Positions 9,068-19,008 of a stretch of DNA of 64,000 nt are shown piece by piece. The notes beneath the pieces were generated by a model, which saw nothing but the letters and a program-made list of their open reading frames with translations, did no database searches and was not told the origin of the DNA. The position numbers were made by a program, and so were the translations under genes. Every line of letters starts with the position of its first letter. The first letter of the stretch is position 1. The stretch is from Bradyrhizobium sp. Gha (lineage in GTDB: Bacteria; Pseudomonadota; Alphaproteobacteria; Rhizobiales; Xanthobacteraceae), in assembly GCF_900113735.1 (NCBI RefSeq), contig NZ_FOQM01000004.1:1-64000 (forward strand). Direction: 5' to 3'.

Positions 9068-10300
9068 ATGAAGGTTCTTCTGACATCCTCACTCTATCCC
9101 ACGCCCCAGACACCGATGGTCGTTGGAGGAGCAGAAATATTCGCGCGCCGTTTCGCAGAAGGCCTCGCGGAGAGCGGCGACCAAGTGGAAGTTGTCCGCA
9201 CCGCCACTTCAGACGATCGACGCCCGGAAGCACATAACGGCATCGATATCTACACCGCCCCCGTGCAGAACGTCTACTTGCCTTTCAACGAGCCGAAGAA
9301 CGTTGCGCTGCGCAGCATATGGCATGCGATCGAGGACTGGCAGATCCAGGCGCCGATGATCGAGGAGCGAATCCACGCGTTCAAACCGGACATCATCCAC
9401 TCCAATAATTTGTCCGGATTGACCACTGCGATCTGGCGAGCCGGGGCGCAACTCGGCGTTCCCGTCCTTCACACGATCCACGATTATTATTTGACCTGCC
9501 CGCGCTGCTCCCGGTTTGCCAAAGGCAAATCCTGCGAGCACACCTGCACCAGCTGCGCATTGCTGACCTATCATCGCAAACGCGCGACACATTGGCTAAG
9601 TGCAGTGGTCGGGGTCAGCGCACGCGTGCTGTCGATCCACACGGATCTTGGCTTGTTTGCCGATACGCCGATCCGTACTGTCATCCATAACGCCTCGACG
9701 GCGCCGCCAAGCGCTCCCCATCTTCGACCGCTCTGCACCGGAGAGGTGACATTCGGATTCATCGGGCGCATCACCGAGGAAAAGGGCATCGAAAACCTGA
9801 TGCGCGCGCTGGCCACGCTGCCGCGCGAACGCTTCAAGACGTTGATCGCCGGCCGGGTCAGTGACAACGAGCAGCAGCGGCTTCGGGCGATCGCCCCGAA
9901 CGCGCGCGTCGAATTTCTGGGATTTGTCTCGCCCGATGACTTCTATCGGGCGATCGACGTCGTGATCGCACCATCGATTTGGCATGACCCCGGTCCGCTC
10001 GTCGTCGCCGACGCCAAGGCGGCTGGCCGACCGTTGCTCGGAACGCGATTTGGCGGAATGCCTGAGGCAATCGTGGACGGCGTAACGGGATGGCTCACCG
10101 ATGCCGACCCGGCGTCGCTCGCCCGCAGCATGCTATCCATCGCAGCCGACCCGCACAAAATCGTCGAGATCAGCGAGCGCCTGGCGAGCGACAACAACCG
10201 ATGGATGTTCCCCGACGTCGTTGCCGCCTACCGGAAACTTTACGAGCAATTGCGCGAAACCCAGCCGCGGCGGGATTATGCGCGGCGAGTCACGCACTGA
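9068..10300 (+). CDS. Family 4 glycosyltransferase
   Basis: A 410-residue GT4 enzyme. The N-terminus has a long glycine-rich acceptor loop (TPMVVGGAEIFARRFAEGL) and HTIHDYYLTCPR, seen in capsular glycosyltransferases. The donor domain has FGFIGRITEEKGIENLMRAL and a changed E-x7-E region, PSIWHDPGPLVVADAKAAG, where the first glutamate is replaced by Asp-Pro as in a known GT4 subgroup. A cysteine-rich stretch (CPRCSRFAKGKSCEHTCTSC) around residues 142-161 could bind metal. It is followed closely by a flippase gene. Confidence 0.9.
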   Translation: MKVLLTSSLYPTPQTPMVVGGAEIFARRFAEGLAESGDQVEVVRTATSDDRRPEAHNGIDIYTAPVQNVYLPFNEPKNVALRSIWHAIEDWQIQAPMIEERIHAFKPDIIHSNNLSGLTTAIWRAGAQLGVPVLHTIHDYYLTCPRCSRFAKGKSCEHTCTSCALLTYHRKRATHWLSAVVGVSARVLSIHTDLGLFADTPIRTVIHNASTAPPSAPHLRPLCTGEVTFGFIGRITEEKGIENLMRALATLPRERFKTLIAGRVSDNEQQRLRAIAPNARVEFLGFVSPDDFYRAIDVVIAPSIWHDPGPLVVADAKAAGRPLLGTRFGGMPEAIVDGVTGWLTDADPASLARSMLSIAADPHKIVEISERLASDNNRWMFPDVVAAYRKLYEQLRETQPRRDYARRVTH

Positions 10301-10363
10301 CATGCCGAGGCGGTTCCGCGTGCTTTTCTGTGCATCACTTGGCCACGACACCTCGACACCAAG

Positions 10364-11752
10364 ATGATTCGACTCTTCGCCGTTGCCGGTTACGTCTATC
10401 AGAGCGCAACCGCAATTCTTCTGATCTTTGCGATCAATCATCTGCTCACGGCGGTCGACTACACTCATTTTTCGCTGGCACTCGCCTCGAGCCAGCTCCT
10501 CTGTGTGCTCATGTTCGAGTGGCTGCAGCTTGCCGGCCTTCGCTTCCTCGCGGCCGCCGGCGACCGCGACGCTGCGCGGCTCAGATGGTCGCTGTTCGCG
10601 GCTGGCCTCCTGAGCGCGGGGGCTTTGATCGTGGTCGGCGGCTGTGCCTCCCTGATGAGCCCATTGACGCCCGAAGTGATCGTCCTCGGCTTGAGCGTCG
10701 CCGTGCTTCAGGGGCTGACCGACCTGTATTTCCTGACGATTCGCCTGTCGAACCGGCTCGGCCTTTCGTCCTGTCTCCTTGCCTTGCGCGCGACCGCTCT
10801 TCTTTTCGGCGCCGTCACAGGTGCGGCGCTCTCCGGAACCGCGGAGGCGGCGCTGTTCGGCACCGCATCCGGCCATGTCGTCGGCCTCGTCGCGGGCCTG
10901 ATCACAGGTCGGGCCAAGCTCGAGCGGGCGCCGACTTCAGCCATGCTGAGCGATTGGTCCGCGTTTCGCCGCTACGGCATGGTGGCGGCTGGAGCATCTG
11001 TCATACACATGTCCGTTCCCGTGCTTTTGCGCTTCATCATCATCGGCCGGCTGGGAGCCACCGGAGCCGGTGCCGGCTTCTCGGTCGCTCTCGACCTGCT
11101 GCAGCGCCCTTTTGGAGTCCTCAACGCGGCGATCCACACGATCAGCTATCCGGAAGTCGTTCAGGACTTTGAACGCGGGGGAACCGCCCGCTCAGTCGAC
11201 TCGGCGCGGCGAATGTTCGAATTCATGATCTGCACGACGATCGTGCTGCTGGGCGGACTGATCGGCTTCATTCCGGATGCCGCTCACATCCTTCTGCCGG
11301 AAGAGAGCCTTGACGGCTTTCTCGCCACCGCTCCCGCAGTGGCCCTGTTCTATTTCCTGCACATGCATCTCCAAGGCACGGCCGCCATCGTCCCCCATCT
11401 GGAGAAGCTCGCAACTCGCCTCGTCATTGTGGCATCCGGCCAATTGGTGCTTGTCGCGCTTTCGTCCGCGCTTGCGGTGGCAGCCGGCCTGTCGTCGCGC
11501 GGTGCCGTCGCCTGCGCATCGGTCGCAACCGGACTCGTGATCTTGTTGGCACTCGGCCCGACAGTCCGATACCGCGCCGTGCCCCACGCGATCCTCATCA
11601 TTCAGGCCCTGGCCGCAGCGTTCCTCATCGGATCGCTGGCATCCGTGCCGCTGCAACCGCTATGGCTCGCGGGGAAGGTGTTGATCGCAGCTCTCGCCAC
11701 TGCCGCCGTAGCCTGGCGCGGAGATTTCCTCATGCTGGCGCGCCGCGGCTGA
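10364..11752 (+). CDS. Wzx-like polysaccharide flippase (MOP superfamily)
   Basis: A 462-residue integral membrane protein with about 12 to 14 predicted helices and short charged loops, as in MOP-superfamily lipid-linked oligosaccharide flippases. There is no obvious enzyme motif. It would move undecaprenyl-diphosphate-linked repeat units to the periplasmic face. It is the first of three such proteins in the window (others at 17501 and 36926). Its position 63 bases after a GT4 gene supports the role. Which glycan it carries is unknown. Confidence 0.78.
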   Translation: MIRLFAVAGYVYQSATAILLIFAINHLLTAVDYTHFSLALASSQLLCVLMFEWLQLAGLRFLAAAGDRDAARLRWSLFAAGLLSAGALIVVGGCASLMSPLTPEVIVLGLSVAVLQGLTDLYFLTIRLSNRLGLSSCLLALRATALLFGAVTGAALSGTAEAALFGTASGHVVGLVAGLITGRAKLERAPTSAMLSDWSAFRRYGMVAAGASVIHMSVPVLLRFIIIGRLGATGAGAGFSVALDLLQRPFGVLNAAIHTISYPEVVQDFERGGTARSVDSARRMFEFMICTTIVLLGGLIGFIPDAAHILLPEESLDGFLATAPAVALFYFLHMHLQGTAAIVPHLEKLATRLVIVASGQLVLVALSSALAVAAGLSSRGAVACASVATGLVILLALGPTVRYRAVPHAILIIQALAAAFLIGSLASVPLQPLWLAGKVLIAALATAAVAWRGDFLMLARRG

Positions 11753-12149
11753 CCGCGAAGTTCCAAGTCAGGAACCGCCGGCTTTCGACCAAAAGCGGCA
11801 TCAACCCGAAAAGCAACGCGCTTCGCCACTCAACCATTGCGGTTGTCCGCCCATTATGCTCGCCATTGAAAATGGCGCTACGCAACGCGACCTCGTGACG
11901 AATCCCGCACGGGCATGCGCACATATTCAGCAGCGCGAACTGCAAAATTCTTGAAAGCGCCGTCGTCGTGCCATCGTAGATTGACAACGCTTCGATATCA
12001 CGCCTGTCGGCACGACATCTGTTCCTGCACAAGGAACTCGGGTTGGGCACTTTTGCACGTCGATCTTTATTTGAAATTCACATTCGAAATCGAGAGTCGC
12101 GTTCAATCCCGCGGGCAATTCCGTTCGCTCTCTACAACTCGAGTGTGCA
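11753..12149. other. Intergenic stretch with a short perfect hairpin
   Basis: About 400 bases separate the flippase gene from the giant hydrolase gene. A perfect hairpin, CGCCATTGAAAATGGCG, lies at 11861-11877 and is not followed by a T-run. The last 150 bases are AT-richer and probably hold the promoter of the giant gene, but no confident -35/-10 pair could be chosen. No convincing small gene was seen. Confidence 0.5.
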
Positions 12150-15100
12150 ATGTCGTCAGATCAAACCATCCTCTCCGCCAGCGGCTTCATCAATTCCATC
12201 GGCGTCAACACGCATGCCGGTTTCGGATGGACCGACTACAACAATCTCGCAATGATGGACGACGACCTGAAGTACCTTGGTGTCACCCATCTACGCGACG
12301 CGATGGCGACCAATCCGGCCGCACAACCGGTCGTCGCTGGTCTGGCGGCTGCGGGCTACAAATTCGACTTCCTCGTGTCATCAGCCTTGCCCCAGCTGGG
12401 CTCGGCCGGTGTTCAGGATTATGTAGCCGCACTCGATAAGTTTTTGGCAAGCCATCCGGGCAGCATCAGCGCCATCGAGGGGCTCAACGAGGCGAACAAC
12501 CAGCCCTTCAGCTACAACGGTAGCTCCAGCCTTGGTGCTGCGGCTCAATTTCAGAGCCTGCTCTACCAGGCGGTGAAGGCCGACGGCACTCTCTCGAACA
12601 TTCCGGTCTACAATCTATCGCTCGCTTACAACGATCCGCAAGGATACGACCAGCTCGGCAACATGTCCGGCTCGGTCGACTATGCCAACGCCCACGCCTA
12701 TGTCAGCACGGGTTCGACGACTGCGAGCTCAATCGCGGCTACGCTGAGCGCTGTCGAGGCAGCGGCCCCCGGCAAGCCGGTGGTCATCTCCGAGACCGGC
12801 TACACCACGCAGGCCGACACCCAATATCTCGGTGTCGACGAGACGGTGCAGGCGAAATCGATTCTGAACACGCTCGTCGACGCCTACAAGGCCGGCGTGA
12901 GCTCGACTTATCTCTACGAGCTGTTCGATCGGAATTCGTCCACGAACGACACCAACCCGGAGGACAAATACGGTCTGTTCCATTCGGATGGCACCCCGAA
13001 GCTCGCGGCGACGGCGATCCACAATTTGACGACCATTCTGGCGGACGATGGCACGGGCGGCCATCAGCCGACTGATCCATTGAACTACACGTTGAGCAAC
13101 ATGCCGGACTCCGGCAACAGCATGGTGCTCGGCAAGAGCAACGGCGCCTATGAGCTCGTCGTCTGGGCAGAGCCCTCGCTCTGGAACGACACCACCGATA
13201 CGGAAACATCCAACCCGACGCAGACCGTCACCGTGAATCTCGGCGGCGTGCATCATTCCGTCAAGGTATACGACACGATGACGGGGACGACGGCAATCGC
13301 CAGTTATGCCGACGTGTCATCGATCACGCTTCCGCTCAGCGATCACCCCCTCATCGTTGAAATCGATGCACCTGCGAGCTCGACTGTTCCCGCGAGCGAA
13401 CCGCCGACCGTCAGCGGCACGGCGGCCGAGATCGTACCGCAGCTTTCGGCTCTGAACGACTCAGATACCCTGCAGTCGATCGCGCTAACCGACACTCACG
13501 TGCTGCCGGTCGCCTCACAGGCGACGATGAACTACATCATCTCGCACGACACGAACGCCCTGGCGAAGATCCAGGGCGGCTATTCATTCTCCGTCACCAA
13601 CTCCGCGGCGACATGGAGCAACACACTCACCTACGATTCGACGGGAACTCTTACGTCCGACTCCAATACCGGCCTGGACGCCAATGGCCTCCCCTTCACG
13701 ACGACAGTCACCCACTCTGACGGTTCGCAGGACGCAATCGGCTATGCCAACGGCATCGAGACGACCCTCGTCCACGTGACGGCCGACGGCACGCGAACCA
13801 CCGACAGCTATACGAGCGCCGGCGTCGTGGTCAGCGAGGTCGTCCAGAGGACGGACGGTTATTATTCCACAACTCTCTACTCCAATGCCGAGAAGACGGC
13901 GGCCTATGTCAAGAACGCCGACGGCACTCAGGACAATTACGCCTACAACATCTCCGGCCAGAGCTATACGACCGAGCAGCAGCATCTCGACACAACGGGA
14001 CGGGTCGCCAGCGTGATCCGAACCCATGCGGACGGGACCCTCGATTCGACGCAGGTGTTCAACAGCGATGGCAGCAGTGCGATCACGATTTACGACGCCG
14101 GCGGAGTCAAACAGGTCGAGACCGACTACCACGCCGACCACAGCATGGACGTCTGGACCTCCAATATCATCGGGCAGAACTATGCGTCCGAGCACGATGT
14201 CTACGACAGCAACGGCTTTCTCACATCGTTGCAACGAACCCACACCGACGGCAGCCGCGCCTTTGGTCTGGCCCAGAGCACCGACGGAACCAAGACGAGC
14301 GATTGGTACGACGACAGCGGACATCTGACGACCGAGGTCGTTCAGATGGCCGACGGTTATTATTCCACCACACTCTACAGCAATGGCGTCGAAACCGCGG
14401 CCTATGTCCGCAATCCCGACGGCAGCCAGGACAACTATAGCTACGGCGTAACCGGCCAGACCTACAGCACCCTGATCCAGCACGTCGACCCCACCGGCCA
14501 TGTGACGGCCGTCACCCGCGAGCATGCCGACGGGACGCTTGATTACACGCAGGTCATCAACAATGACGGTAGCAGCGTCGTCGCCACCTACGACAGCACG
14601 GGCACGAAAAGCAGCGAGACCGATTTCCATGCCGATGGCGGCAGGGATCTGTGGCTCTTCAACATCAGCGGGCAGAGCTACACGACCGAGCACGACGCCT
14701 ACGATACCACGGGCTTCCTGACATCCCTCGTGCGCAGCCATGCCGACGGCAGCCTGGCGTTCACGCTGTCGCAAACCAACAACGGCGCCTACACGTCCGA
14801 CTGGTACGACTCCACCGGCACCCTGACGAGCGAGGTCGCGCAGAATGCCGACGGCTCCCATTCAACGACGGTATACACGAACGGCGTGAAGACCGGCGCT
14901 TACGTTACCAACGCCGATCAGAGCCAGGACAACTACAGCTACAACATCACGGGCCAGAGCTACACGACTGAGCACCAGCACCTGAATGCGTCAGGCACCC
15001 TCGCTGAGCTCACGCGAACCCATGCCGACGGCACGCTCGACTATGACCAGATCAACAATGCCGACGGCAGCAGCGTAGTCAGCAATTACGATGCAACAGG

Positions 15101-16061
15101 CGCGAAGATCAACGAGACCGACTATCACGCCGGCGGCTCAAAAGACGTGTTCCTCTACAATGTCGCCGGTCAAACCTATGCGAACGAACACGACACTTAT
15201 GACTCCACCGGCTTTCTTACCGATATCGTGCGCACCCACGCGGACAATAGCCTCGCATTCACGCTCGCGCAGACCGCCGATGGTACGAAGACGACGGATT
15301 GGTATGATGCAACTGGAACGCTAGCGACTGAAGTCACCACCCAGACCAACGGCTATAGCTCCACCACCGACTACACCGGCGGCGTGAAGACCGCCGCATA
15401 CATCACCAACCCCGACGGCAGCTCCGACAATTGGAGCTATAACGTCACGGGCCAGACATACACCACCCAGCACCAGCACCTGGATTCCGCTGGAAACGTC
15501 ATCGCGGTCACACGGACCCATGCCGACGGCACCCTGGACTACACGCAGGTCGTCAACAAGGACGGCAGCACGCTGACTGACCTTTACGACGGCACTGGCA
15601 CCAAGACGCAGGAGATTGCCAACAATGCCGACGGCACCAAAGATGTGCTGCTGTTCAACTTCAACGGACAGACCGGCACGACGCAGCACGAAAACTATAG
15701 CCCGGCCGGCGCGCTGCAGTTCTTCGATGACGAGAAGCCCGACGGCACGCACAACGTGACGGCGGTCGCCGCCGGAATTGGCATTCAAGGCGGAAATGCT
15801 GACGATCTGTTCTCGACCGCGCCCGATTCAACCACTGTGCTCTACGAGCACGGCCATGATCAGATCCTGAACTTCAAGGCGGGCGATGCAGCCACTCACG
15901 ATGTGATCGAACTTTCGAAGCTGCTGGCCCCCGACTACAGCCATCTTCAAATGTCGCAATGGGGAACCGACGTGGCCATCCAATTCTCCACCAACGACTC
16001 GATCCTGATCAAGAATCAATACGTCGCCAACCTGACCAGTCACGACTTTGCCTTTGTTTGA
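12150..16061 (+). CDS. Giant GH39-like hydrolase with tandem repeats and type I secretion-like C-terminus
   Basis: A 1303-residue acidic, Thr/Ser/Asp-rich protein with few cysteines. Residues 1-400 form a clan GH-A-like barrel: Glu114 in EGLNEANN is the likely acid/base, Glu215 in VISETGY the likely nucleophile. Residues 545-1208 are four 166-residue repeats of YD/RHS-like strands (HADGTLDY, YDSTGTLTSE, NISGQSYTTEH). The last 95 residues (HDQILNFKAGDAATHDVIEL, then an aromatic end DFAFV) resemble C-terminal modules of RTX proteins exported by type I systems. There is no N-terminal signal peptide, which fits that route. Likely role (inference): an exported enzyme binding or trimming the polysaccharide made by this locus. 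No transporter for it is in the window. Confidence 0.8.
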   Translation: MSSDQTILSASGFINSIGVNTHAGFGWTDYNNLAMMDDDLKYLGVTHLRDAMATNPAAQPVVAGLAAAGYKFDFLVSSALPQLGSAGVQDYVAALDKFLASHPGSISAIEGLNEANNQPFSYNGSSSLGAAAQFQSLLYQAVKADGTLSNIPVYNLSLAYNDPQGYDQLGNMSGSVDYANAHAYVSTGSTTASSIAATLSAVEAAAPGKPVVISETGYTTQADTQYLGVDETVQAKSILNTLVDAYKAGVSSTYLYELFDRNSSTNDTNPEDKYGLFHSDGTPKLAATAIHNLTTILADDGTGGHQPTDPLNYTLSNMPDSGNSMVLGKSNGAYELVVWAEPSLWNDTTDTETSNPTQTVTVNLGGVHHSVKVYDTMTGTTAIASYADVSSITLPLSDHPLIVEIDAPASSTVPASEPPTVSGTAAEIVPQLSALNDSDTLQSIALTDTHVLPVASQATMNYIISHDTNALAKIQGGYSFSVTNSAATWSNTLTYDSTGTLTSDSNTGLDANGLPFTTTVTHSDGSQDAIGYANGIETTLVHVTADGTRTTDSYTSAGVVVSEVVQRTDGYYSTTLYSNAEKTAAYVKNADGTQDNYAYNISGQSYTTEQQHLDTTGRVASVIRTHADGTLDSTQVFNSDGSSAITIYDAGGVKQVETDYHADHSMDVWTSNIIGQNYASEHDVYDSNGFLTSLQRTHTDGSRAFGLAQSTDGTKTSDWYDDSGHLTTEVVQMADGYYSTTLYSNGVETAAYVRNPDGSQDNYSYGVTGQTYSTLIQHVDPTGHVTAVTREHADGTLDYTQVINNDGSSVVATYDSTGTKSSETDFHADGGRDLWLFNISGQSYTTEHDAYDTTGFLTSLVRSHADGSLAFTLSQTNNGAYTSDWYDSTGTLTSEVAQNADGSHSTTVYTNGVKTGAYVTNADQSQDNYSYNITGQSYTTEHQHLNASGTLAELTRTHADGTLDYDQINNADGSSVVSNYDATGAKINETDYHAGGSKDVFLYNVAGQTYANEHDTYDSTGFLTDIVRTHADNSLAFTLAQTADGTKTTDWYDATGTLATEVTTQTNGYSSTTDYTGGVKTAAYITNPDGSSDNWSYNVTGQTYTTQHQHLDSAGNVIAVTRTHADGTLDYTQVVNKDGSTLTDLYDGTGTKTQEIANNADGTKDVLLFNFNGQTGTTQHENYSPAGALQFFDDEKPDGTHNVTAVAAGIGIQGGNADDLFSTAPDSTTVLYEHGHDQILNFKAGDAATHDVIELSKLLAPDYSHLQMSQWGTDVAIQFSTNDSILIKNQYVANLTSHDFAFV
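13782..15773 (+). repeat. Four tandem 498-bp coding repeats
   Basis: Units lie at 13782-14279, 14280-14777, 14778-15275 and 15276-15773, each exactly 498 bp (166 codons) with no insertions or deletions. The phase can be checked with the codon of the DGYYSTT-type site at 13854, 14352, 14850 and 15348. Unit 4 diverges in its last third. Within a unit about seven ADG/NDG turns recur, and the two halves resemble each other (GQ-Y-T repeated after about 72 residues), so the unit grew from a smaller beta-hairpin. A degenerate half unit precedes unit 1. Confidence 0.9.
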
Positions 16062-16105
16062 TCGAGGCAACGCGGCAGGCGTGAGCTTCTCGGCTTCTCC
16101 GTGAC

Positions 16106-16145
16106 ATCGGAGGATCGGATCGGTCCCACGAACCGATCCTCCGAT
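16106..16145 (+). terminator. Strong hairpin after the giant hydrolase gene
   Basis: ATCGGAGGATCGG at 16106-16118 pairs perfectly with CCGATCCTCCGAT at 16133-16145 across a 14-base loop, 45 bases after the stop codon. The stem is long and GC-rich. The bases behind it (CATCATTCAAG) are not a clear T-run, so it may work as a weak intrinsic terminator or as a transcript-end stabiliser. Confidence 0.55.
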
Positions 16146-16314
16146 CATCATTCAAGCGCCTGCTCTTTCCTTGAGCAGTTCACGCGCACTTCGGAGCAGG
16201 TCTGCCGCATCATCGACGCAATGCACCGTTGCGCCGCGCCGCACCATTGTGCGAACTTGCGTCACAATTCCCTTCTAGGATCGCCGGCGGTCTTCATCAA
16301 CGCGATGCATCGGT

Positions 16315-17445
16315 ATGGATGGCAACGAACCACGACGCTTTGTCGTCCTCGATTTCTACAGGTTCGTTGCCGCTCTTGGGGTCTTCGTCTTTCACCTGAA
16401 GACTATCGACGGAAACATTTCTCCGGCATGGAACGGGTCGTTCGGACTTTTCGTCGATATGTTTTTCATCCTTTCCGGGTTCGTCATCTCGTACTCCTAT
16501 CCGGCGCGGTCGGCTGAAGGTCACTCCTACCGCCGTTTCATGCAGCGCCGGATCGCGCGGATCTATCCGCTGCATCTGCTGACCCTGCTGGCGTTCGTCG
16601 GACTCGCTCTTGCCAGAATTCAAGGCTCGACGTCGGGCGCCAGCGCATCGGACTTCATTTTCAACCTGTTCCTGGTCCAGGCCTGGGGCGTCACCGATCA
16701 TCTGAGCTTCAACACGCCAGCCTGGTCGATCAGCGCGGAGCTGTTTTGCTATCTCTTGTTCCCGCTCCTGATGTATCTCGCGCGACGCGTATCGCCGCTG
16801 ATCTTGGCGCTGGTCGTCGCCGCCTCCTACGGCATTCTGGCCCATGGCCATCTTCCCATCTGGCAAGAACGGTCCCAGATGTATGGTGCAAACTTCGACT
16901 ATGGAATGCTGAGGGCCTTGCCGAGCTTCCTGAACGGCATTCTCTTGGCAATTTTGTTTCGACTATCGGGCAACTACCGCAAAAGGATCGTGATCTTCGC
17001 CGGTGTCTCGGTCTTCGCTCTGGCGGTCCTGATCCTCAACATATTCGCCAAGCCGGATCTCGCGATCATTCTGTTCTCGCTGGCGATCCTTCTGACCGCG
17101 ATCGGAGAGAGTGCGTTCGATCGGGTTCCCGGCGCTACGTGGTTAGCCCGTCTCGGCAACACGTCCTATGCAGTTTACCTGCTCCATGAAGTCCTGATCA
17201 TCCTGGTTTTCGCACCCCTGTGGAAGCATTTCTCGCTGAGCGCCAGCGAGTTTCCGCTCTTCGTGCTCGCGTGCTGCATTCTTCTCACGATCGCCGCTGA
17301 CGTAACCTACGCTTATGCGGAACGTCCAGCACGCGACTGGATCAACCGGCTCGGCTCTGCAGCCCCTCGGCCGGTCACGCCGACAGCGTCAGCAAAGCCC
17401 GATGTTCTCGAGGTCGAGGCTCCGCAGACGGCCGGCGTGCGCTAG
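16315..17445 (+). CDS. Acyltransferase 3 family membrane protein
   Basis: A 376-residue multi-spanning acyltransferase. Signature segments are VVLDFYRFVAALGVFVFHLK, VDMFFILSGFVISYSY, RRIARIYPLHLLTLL and TPAWSISAELFCYLLFPL. The histidine in the first segment and the arginines of the second loop are the expected functional positions. It is predicted to acylate the growing or lipid-linked glycan at the inner membrane. It is followed 55 bases later by a flippase gene. The C-terminal tail after residue 350 is polar and not conserved. Confidence 0.88.
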   Translation: MDGNEPRRFVVLDFYRFVAALGVFVFHLKTIDGNISPAWNGSFGLFVDMFFILSGFVISYSYPARSAEGHSYRRFMQRRIARIYPLHLLTLLAFVGLALARIQGSTSGASASDFIFNLFLVQAWGVTDHLSFNTPAWSISAELFCYLLFPLLMYLARRVSPLILALVVAASYGILAHGHLPIWQERSQMYGANFDYGMLRALPSFLNGILLAILFRLSGNYRKRIVIFAGVSVFALAVLILNIFAKPDLAIILFSLAILLTAIGESAFDRVPGATWLARLGNTSYAVYLLHEVLIILVFAPLWKHFSLSASEFPLFVLACCILLTIAADVTYAYAERPARDWINRLGSAAPRPVTPTASAKPDVLEVEAPQTAGVR

Positions 17446-17500
17446 CGGCATTCACACCAGCTTCGGACCGGCGACGGCGAGCCATCCATAGGATACGGAA

Positions 17501-19006
17501 GTGACAGATCTCAATCCGCGGTACTCCGAAGAAATCCACGCGCGAAGGGTTCGCGCTGGAGCATTCGCCGCCATCGTCACCCAGATAGTACGCGTTGGTA
17601 CACAGGCCGGATCCGTGATCATCCTCTCCCGGCTGCTCACACCGGTCGATTTTGGCATCTTTGCGATGGCCTCGCCGGTGCTTGCGTTTGCGATCCTGTT
17701 TCAGGATCTCGGACTTGGACACGCAACCGTGCAGAAGGAGTCGCTCAGCCAACGCGACCTCAGTTCGCTGTTTTGGGTCAACCTTTCGGTCGGCGCCGCG
17801 CTTGCGCTAACCCTCATCGCGCTCTCGCCCCTCGTCGGGGCGTTCTATGGCGAGCCCAAGCTGGCGGCACTGACCGCAGGCATGAGCTTGACTCTCCTGC
17901 TGAGCGGCGCTGACGTTCAACATCTATCGCTCCTGACCAGGCAGATGCGTTTCTGGACGCTAGCCGTGCTCGAATCGCTGGCAGCACTGTCGGGGCTCGG
18001 GGCTTCTATCTTGATGGCACTGCTGTACCATAGTTACTGGGCTATTCTCGCGGGCAGCCTGACGTCAGGTGTTGTTCTGGCTGGTGGGGCATGGTTGAGT
18101 TCGGGATGGTTGCCGTCGCGTCCCTCATCCATCCGGCACTCGCGCGGGATGCTGACATTTGGTCTGGGTGTCACCGGCTACAATCTGGCTGAGTTCGTCT
18201 CCCGCAATATCGACAGCGTTCTGATCGGGCAGGTGTGGGGCGCCGCATCCCTCGGTGTCTATAATCGCGCCTATCGGCTGCTGCTCTTTCCGCTTCAGCA
18301 AATCACCAATCCGATGATCCGGATCATGCTTCCGACGCTCTCGGGCCTTCTGAAGGAAGCCGACCGCTACCGCCAATCGTACCGTCGCGCCGTATTTCCC
18401 GCCTATATCGTCGTGTTGCCGGGCGTCGCTTTCATGATCTCGACCGCCGGTCTTCTGGTCGAAACGCTGCTTGGCGATCGGTGGCGCGACGTGACACCGA
18501 TCTTTATCGGTTTGAGCGTCGCGGCACTCCTGCAAACCATGAATGGCCCCGCGAACTGGCTTTTTCTCAGCCAAGGGCGCTCTCAAGAATATATGAAATG
18601 GGGACTGTTCGTCGCATCCACATCCGTCATCGCATTTCTCTGCGGCCTGCCCTACGGACCCGTGGGTGTGGCTGCGGCATATTCGATCAGCGAATGCCTG
18701 CGGACGCCGGTTCTGTGGTGGTTGGCCGGACGCAAGGGTCCGATCGCTCATCGCGACGCCATTCAATCGATAGTGCCGCACTTCGTTGGCGCCATGGTAT
18801 CAATAGCAGGCGCTCACCTGCTGCGCGAATTCATGATGGCGCGGTTCGCCGGTGACTTGCCAACACTCGTGGCGTGCTTCGGCCTGTCTTACGCATTGTC
18901 TCTGCTCGTCATCGCAGCGTTCCCTTCCGGGCGCCGCGAGATGAGCCGCTACGCCGCATACGGACTTGTCAAATCAGGCGTGAACGCGCGTTTTGCCAAT
19001 AATTGA
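17501..19006 (+). CDS. Wzx-type flippase, WzxC/ExoT-like
   Basis: A 501-residue membrane protein of the polysaccharide transporter family in the MOP superfamily. The segments VIILSRLLTPVDFGIFAMA, LFQDLGLGHATVQ and NIDSVLIGQVWGAASLGVYN are characteristic of WzxC and ExoT/AmsL proteins of exopolysaccharide loci. It starts with GTG behind GGATACGGAA. It is the clearest exopolysaccharide flippase of the three in the window and is preceded by an acyltransferase gene on the same strand. Confidence 0.88.
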   Translation: MTDLNPRYSEEIHARRVRAGAFAAIVTQIVRVGTQAGSVIILSRLLTPVDFGIFAMASPVLAFAILFQDLGLGHATVQKESLSQRDLSSLFWVNLSVGAALALTLIALSPLVGAFYGEPKLAALTAGMSLTLLLSGADVQHLSLLTRQMRFWTLAVLESLAALSGLGASILMALLYHSYWAILAGSLTSGVVLAGGAWLSSGWLPSRPSSIRHSRGMLTFGLGVTGYNLAEFVSRNIDSVLIGQVWGAASLGVYNRAYRLLLFPLQQITNPMIRIMLPTLSGLLKEADRYRQSYRRAVFPAYIVVLPGVAFMISTAGLLVETLLGDRWRDVTPIFIGLSVAALLQTMNGPANWLFLSQGRSQEYMKWGLFVASTSVIAFLCGLPYGPVGVAAAYSISECLRTPVLWWLAGRKGPIAHRDAIQSIVPHFVGAMVSIAGAHLLREFMMARFAGDLPTLVACFGLSYALSLLVIAAFPSGRREMSRYAAYGLVKSGVNARFANN

Positions 19007-19008
19007 GC

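Noticed and set aside
10090..11172. A 360-residue plus-strand frame across the end of a glycosyltransferase gene and the flippase gene
   Set aside because: Out of frame with both real genes and full of Arg/Ser/Pro; no motif.
13584..14861. A 425-residue minus-strand frame inside the giant hydrolase gene
   Set aside because: It is the antisense of the repeat array; its own repeats simply reflect the 498-bp units.
13782..15773. Regular repeats considered as a CRISPR array
   Set aside because: The period is 498 bp, the units are coding in one frame and there are no short spacers.
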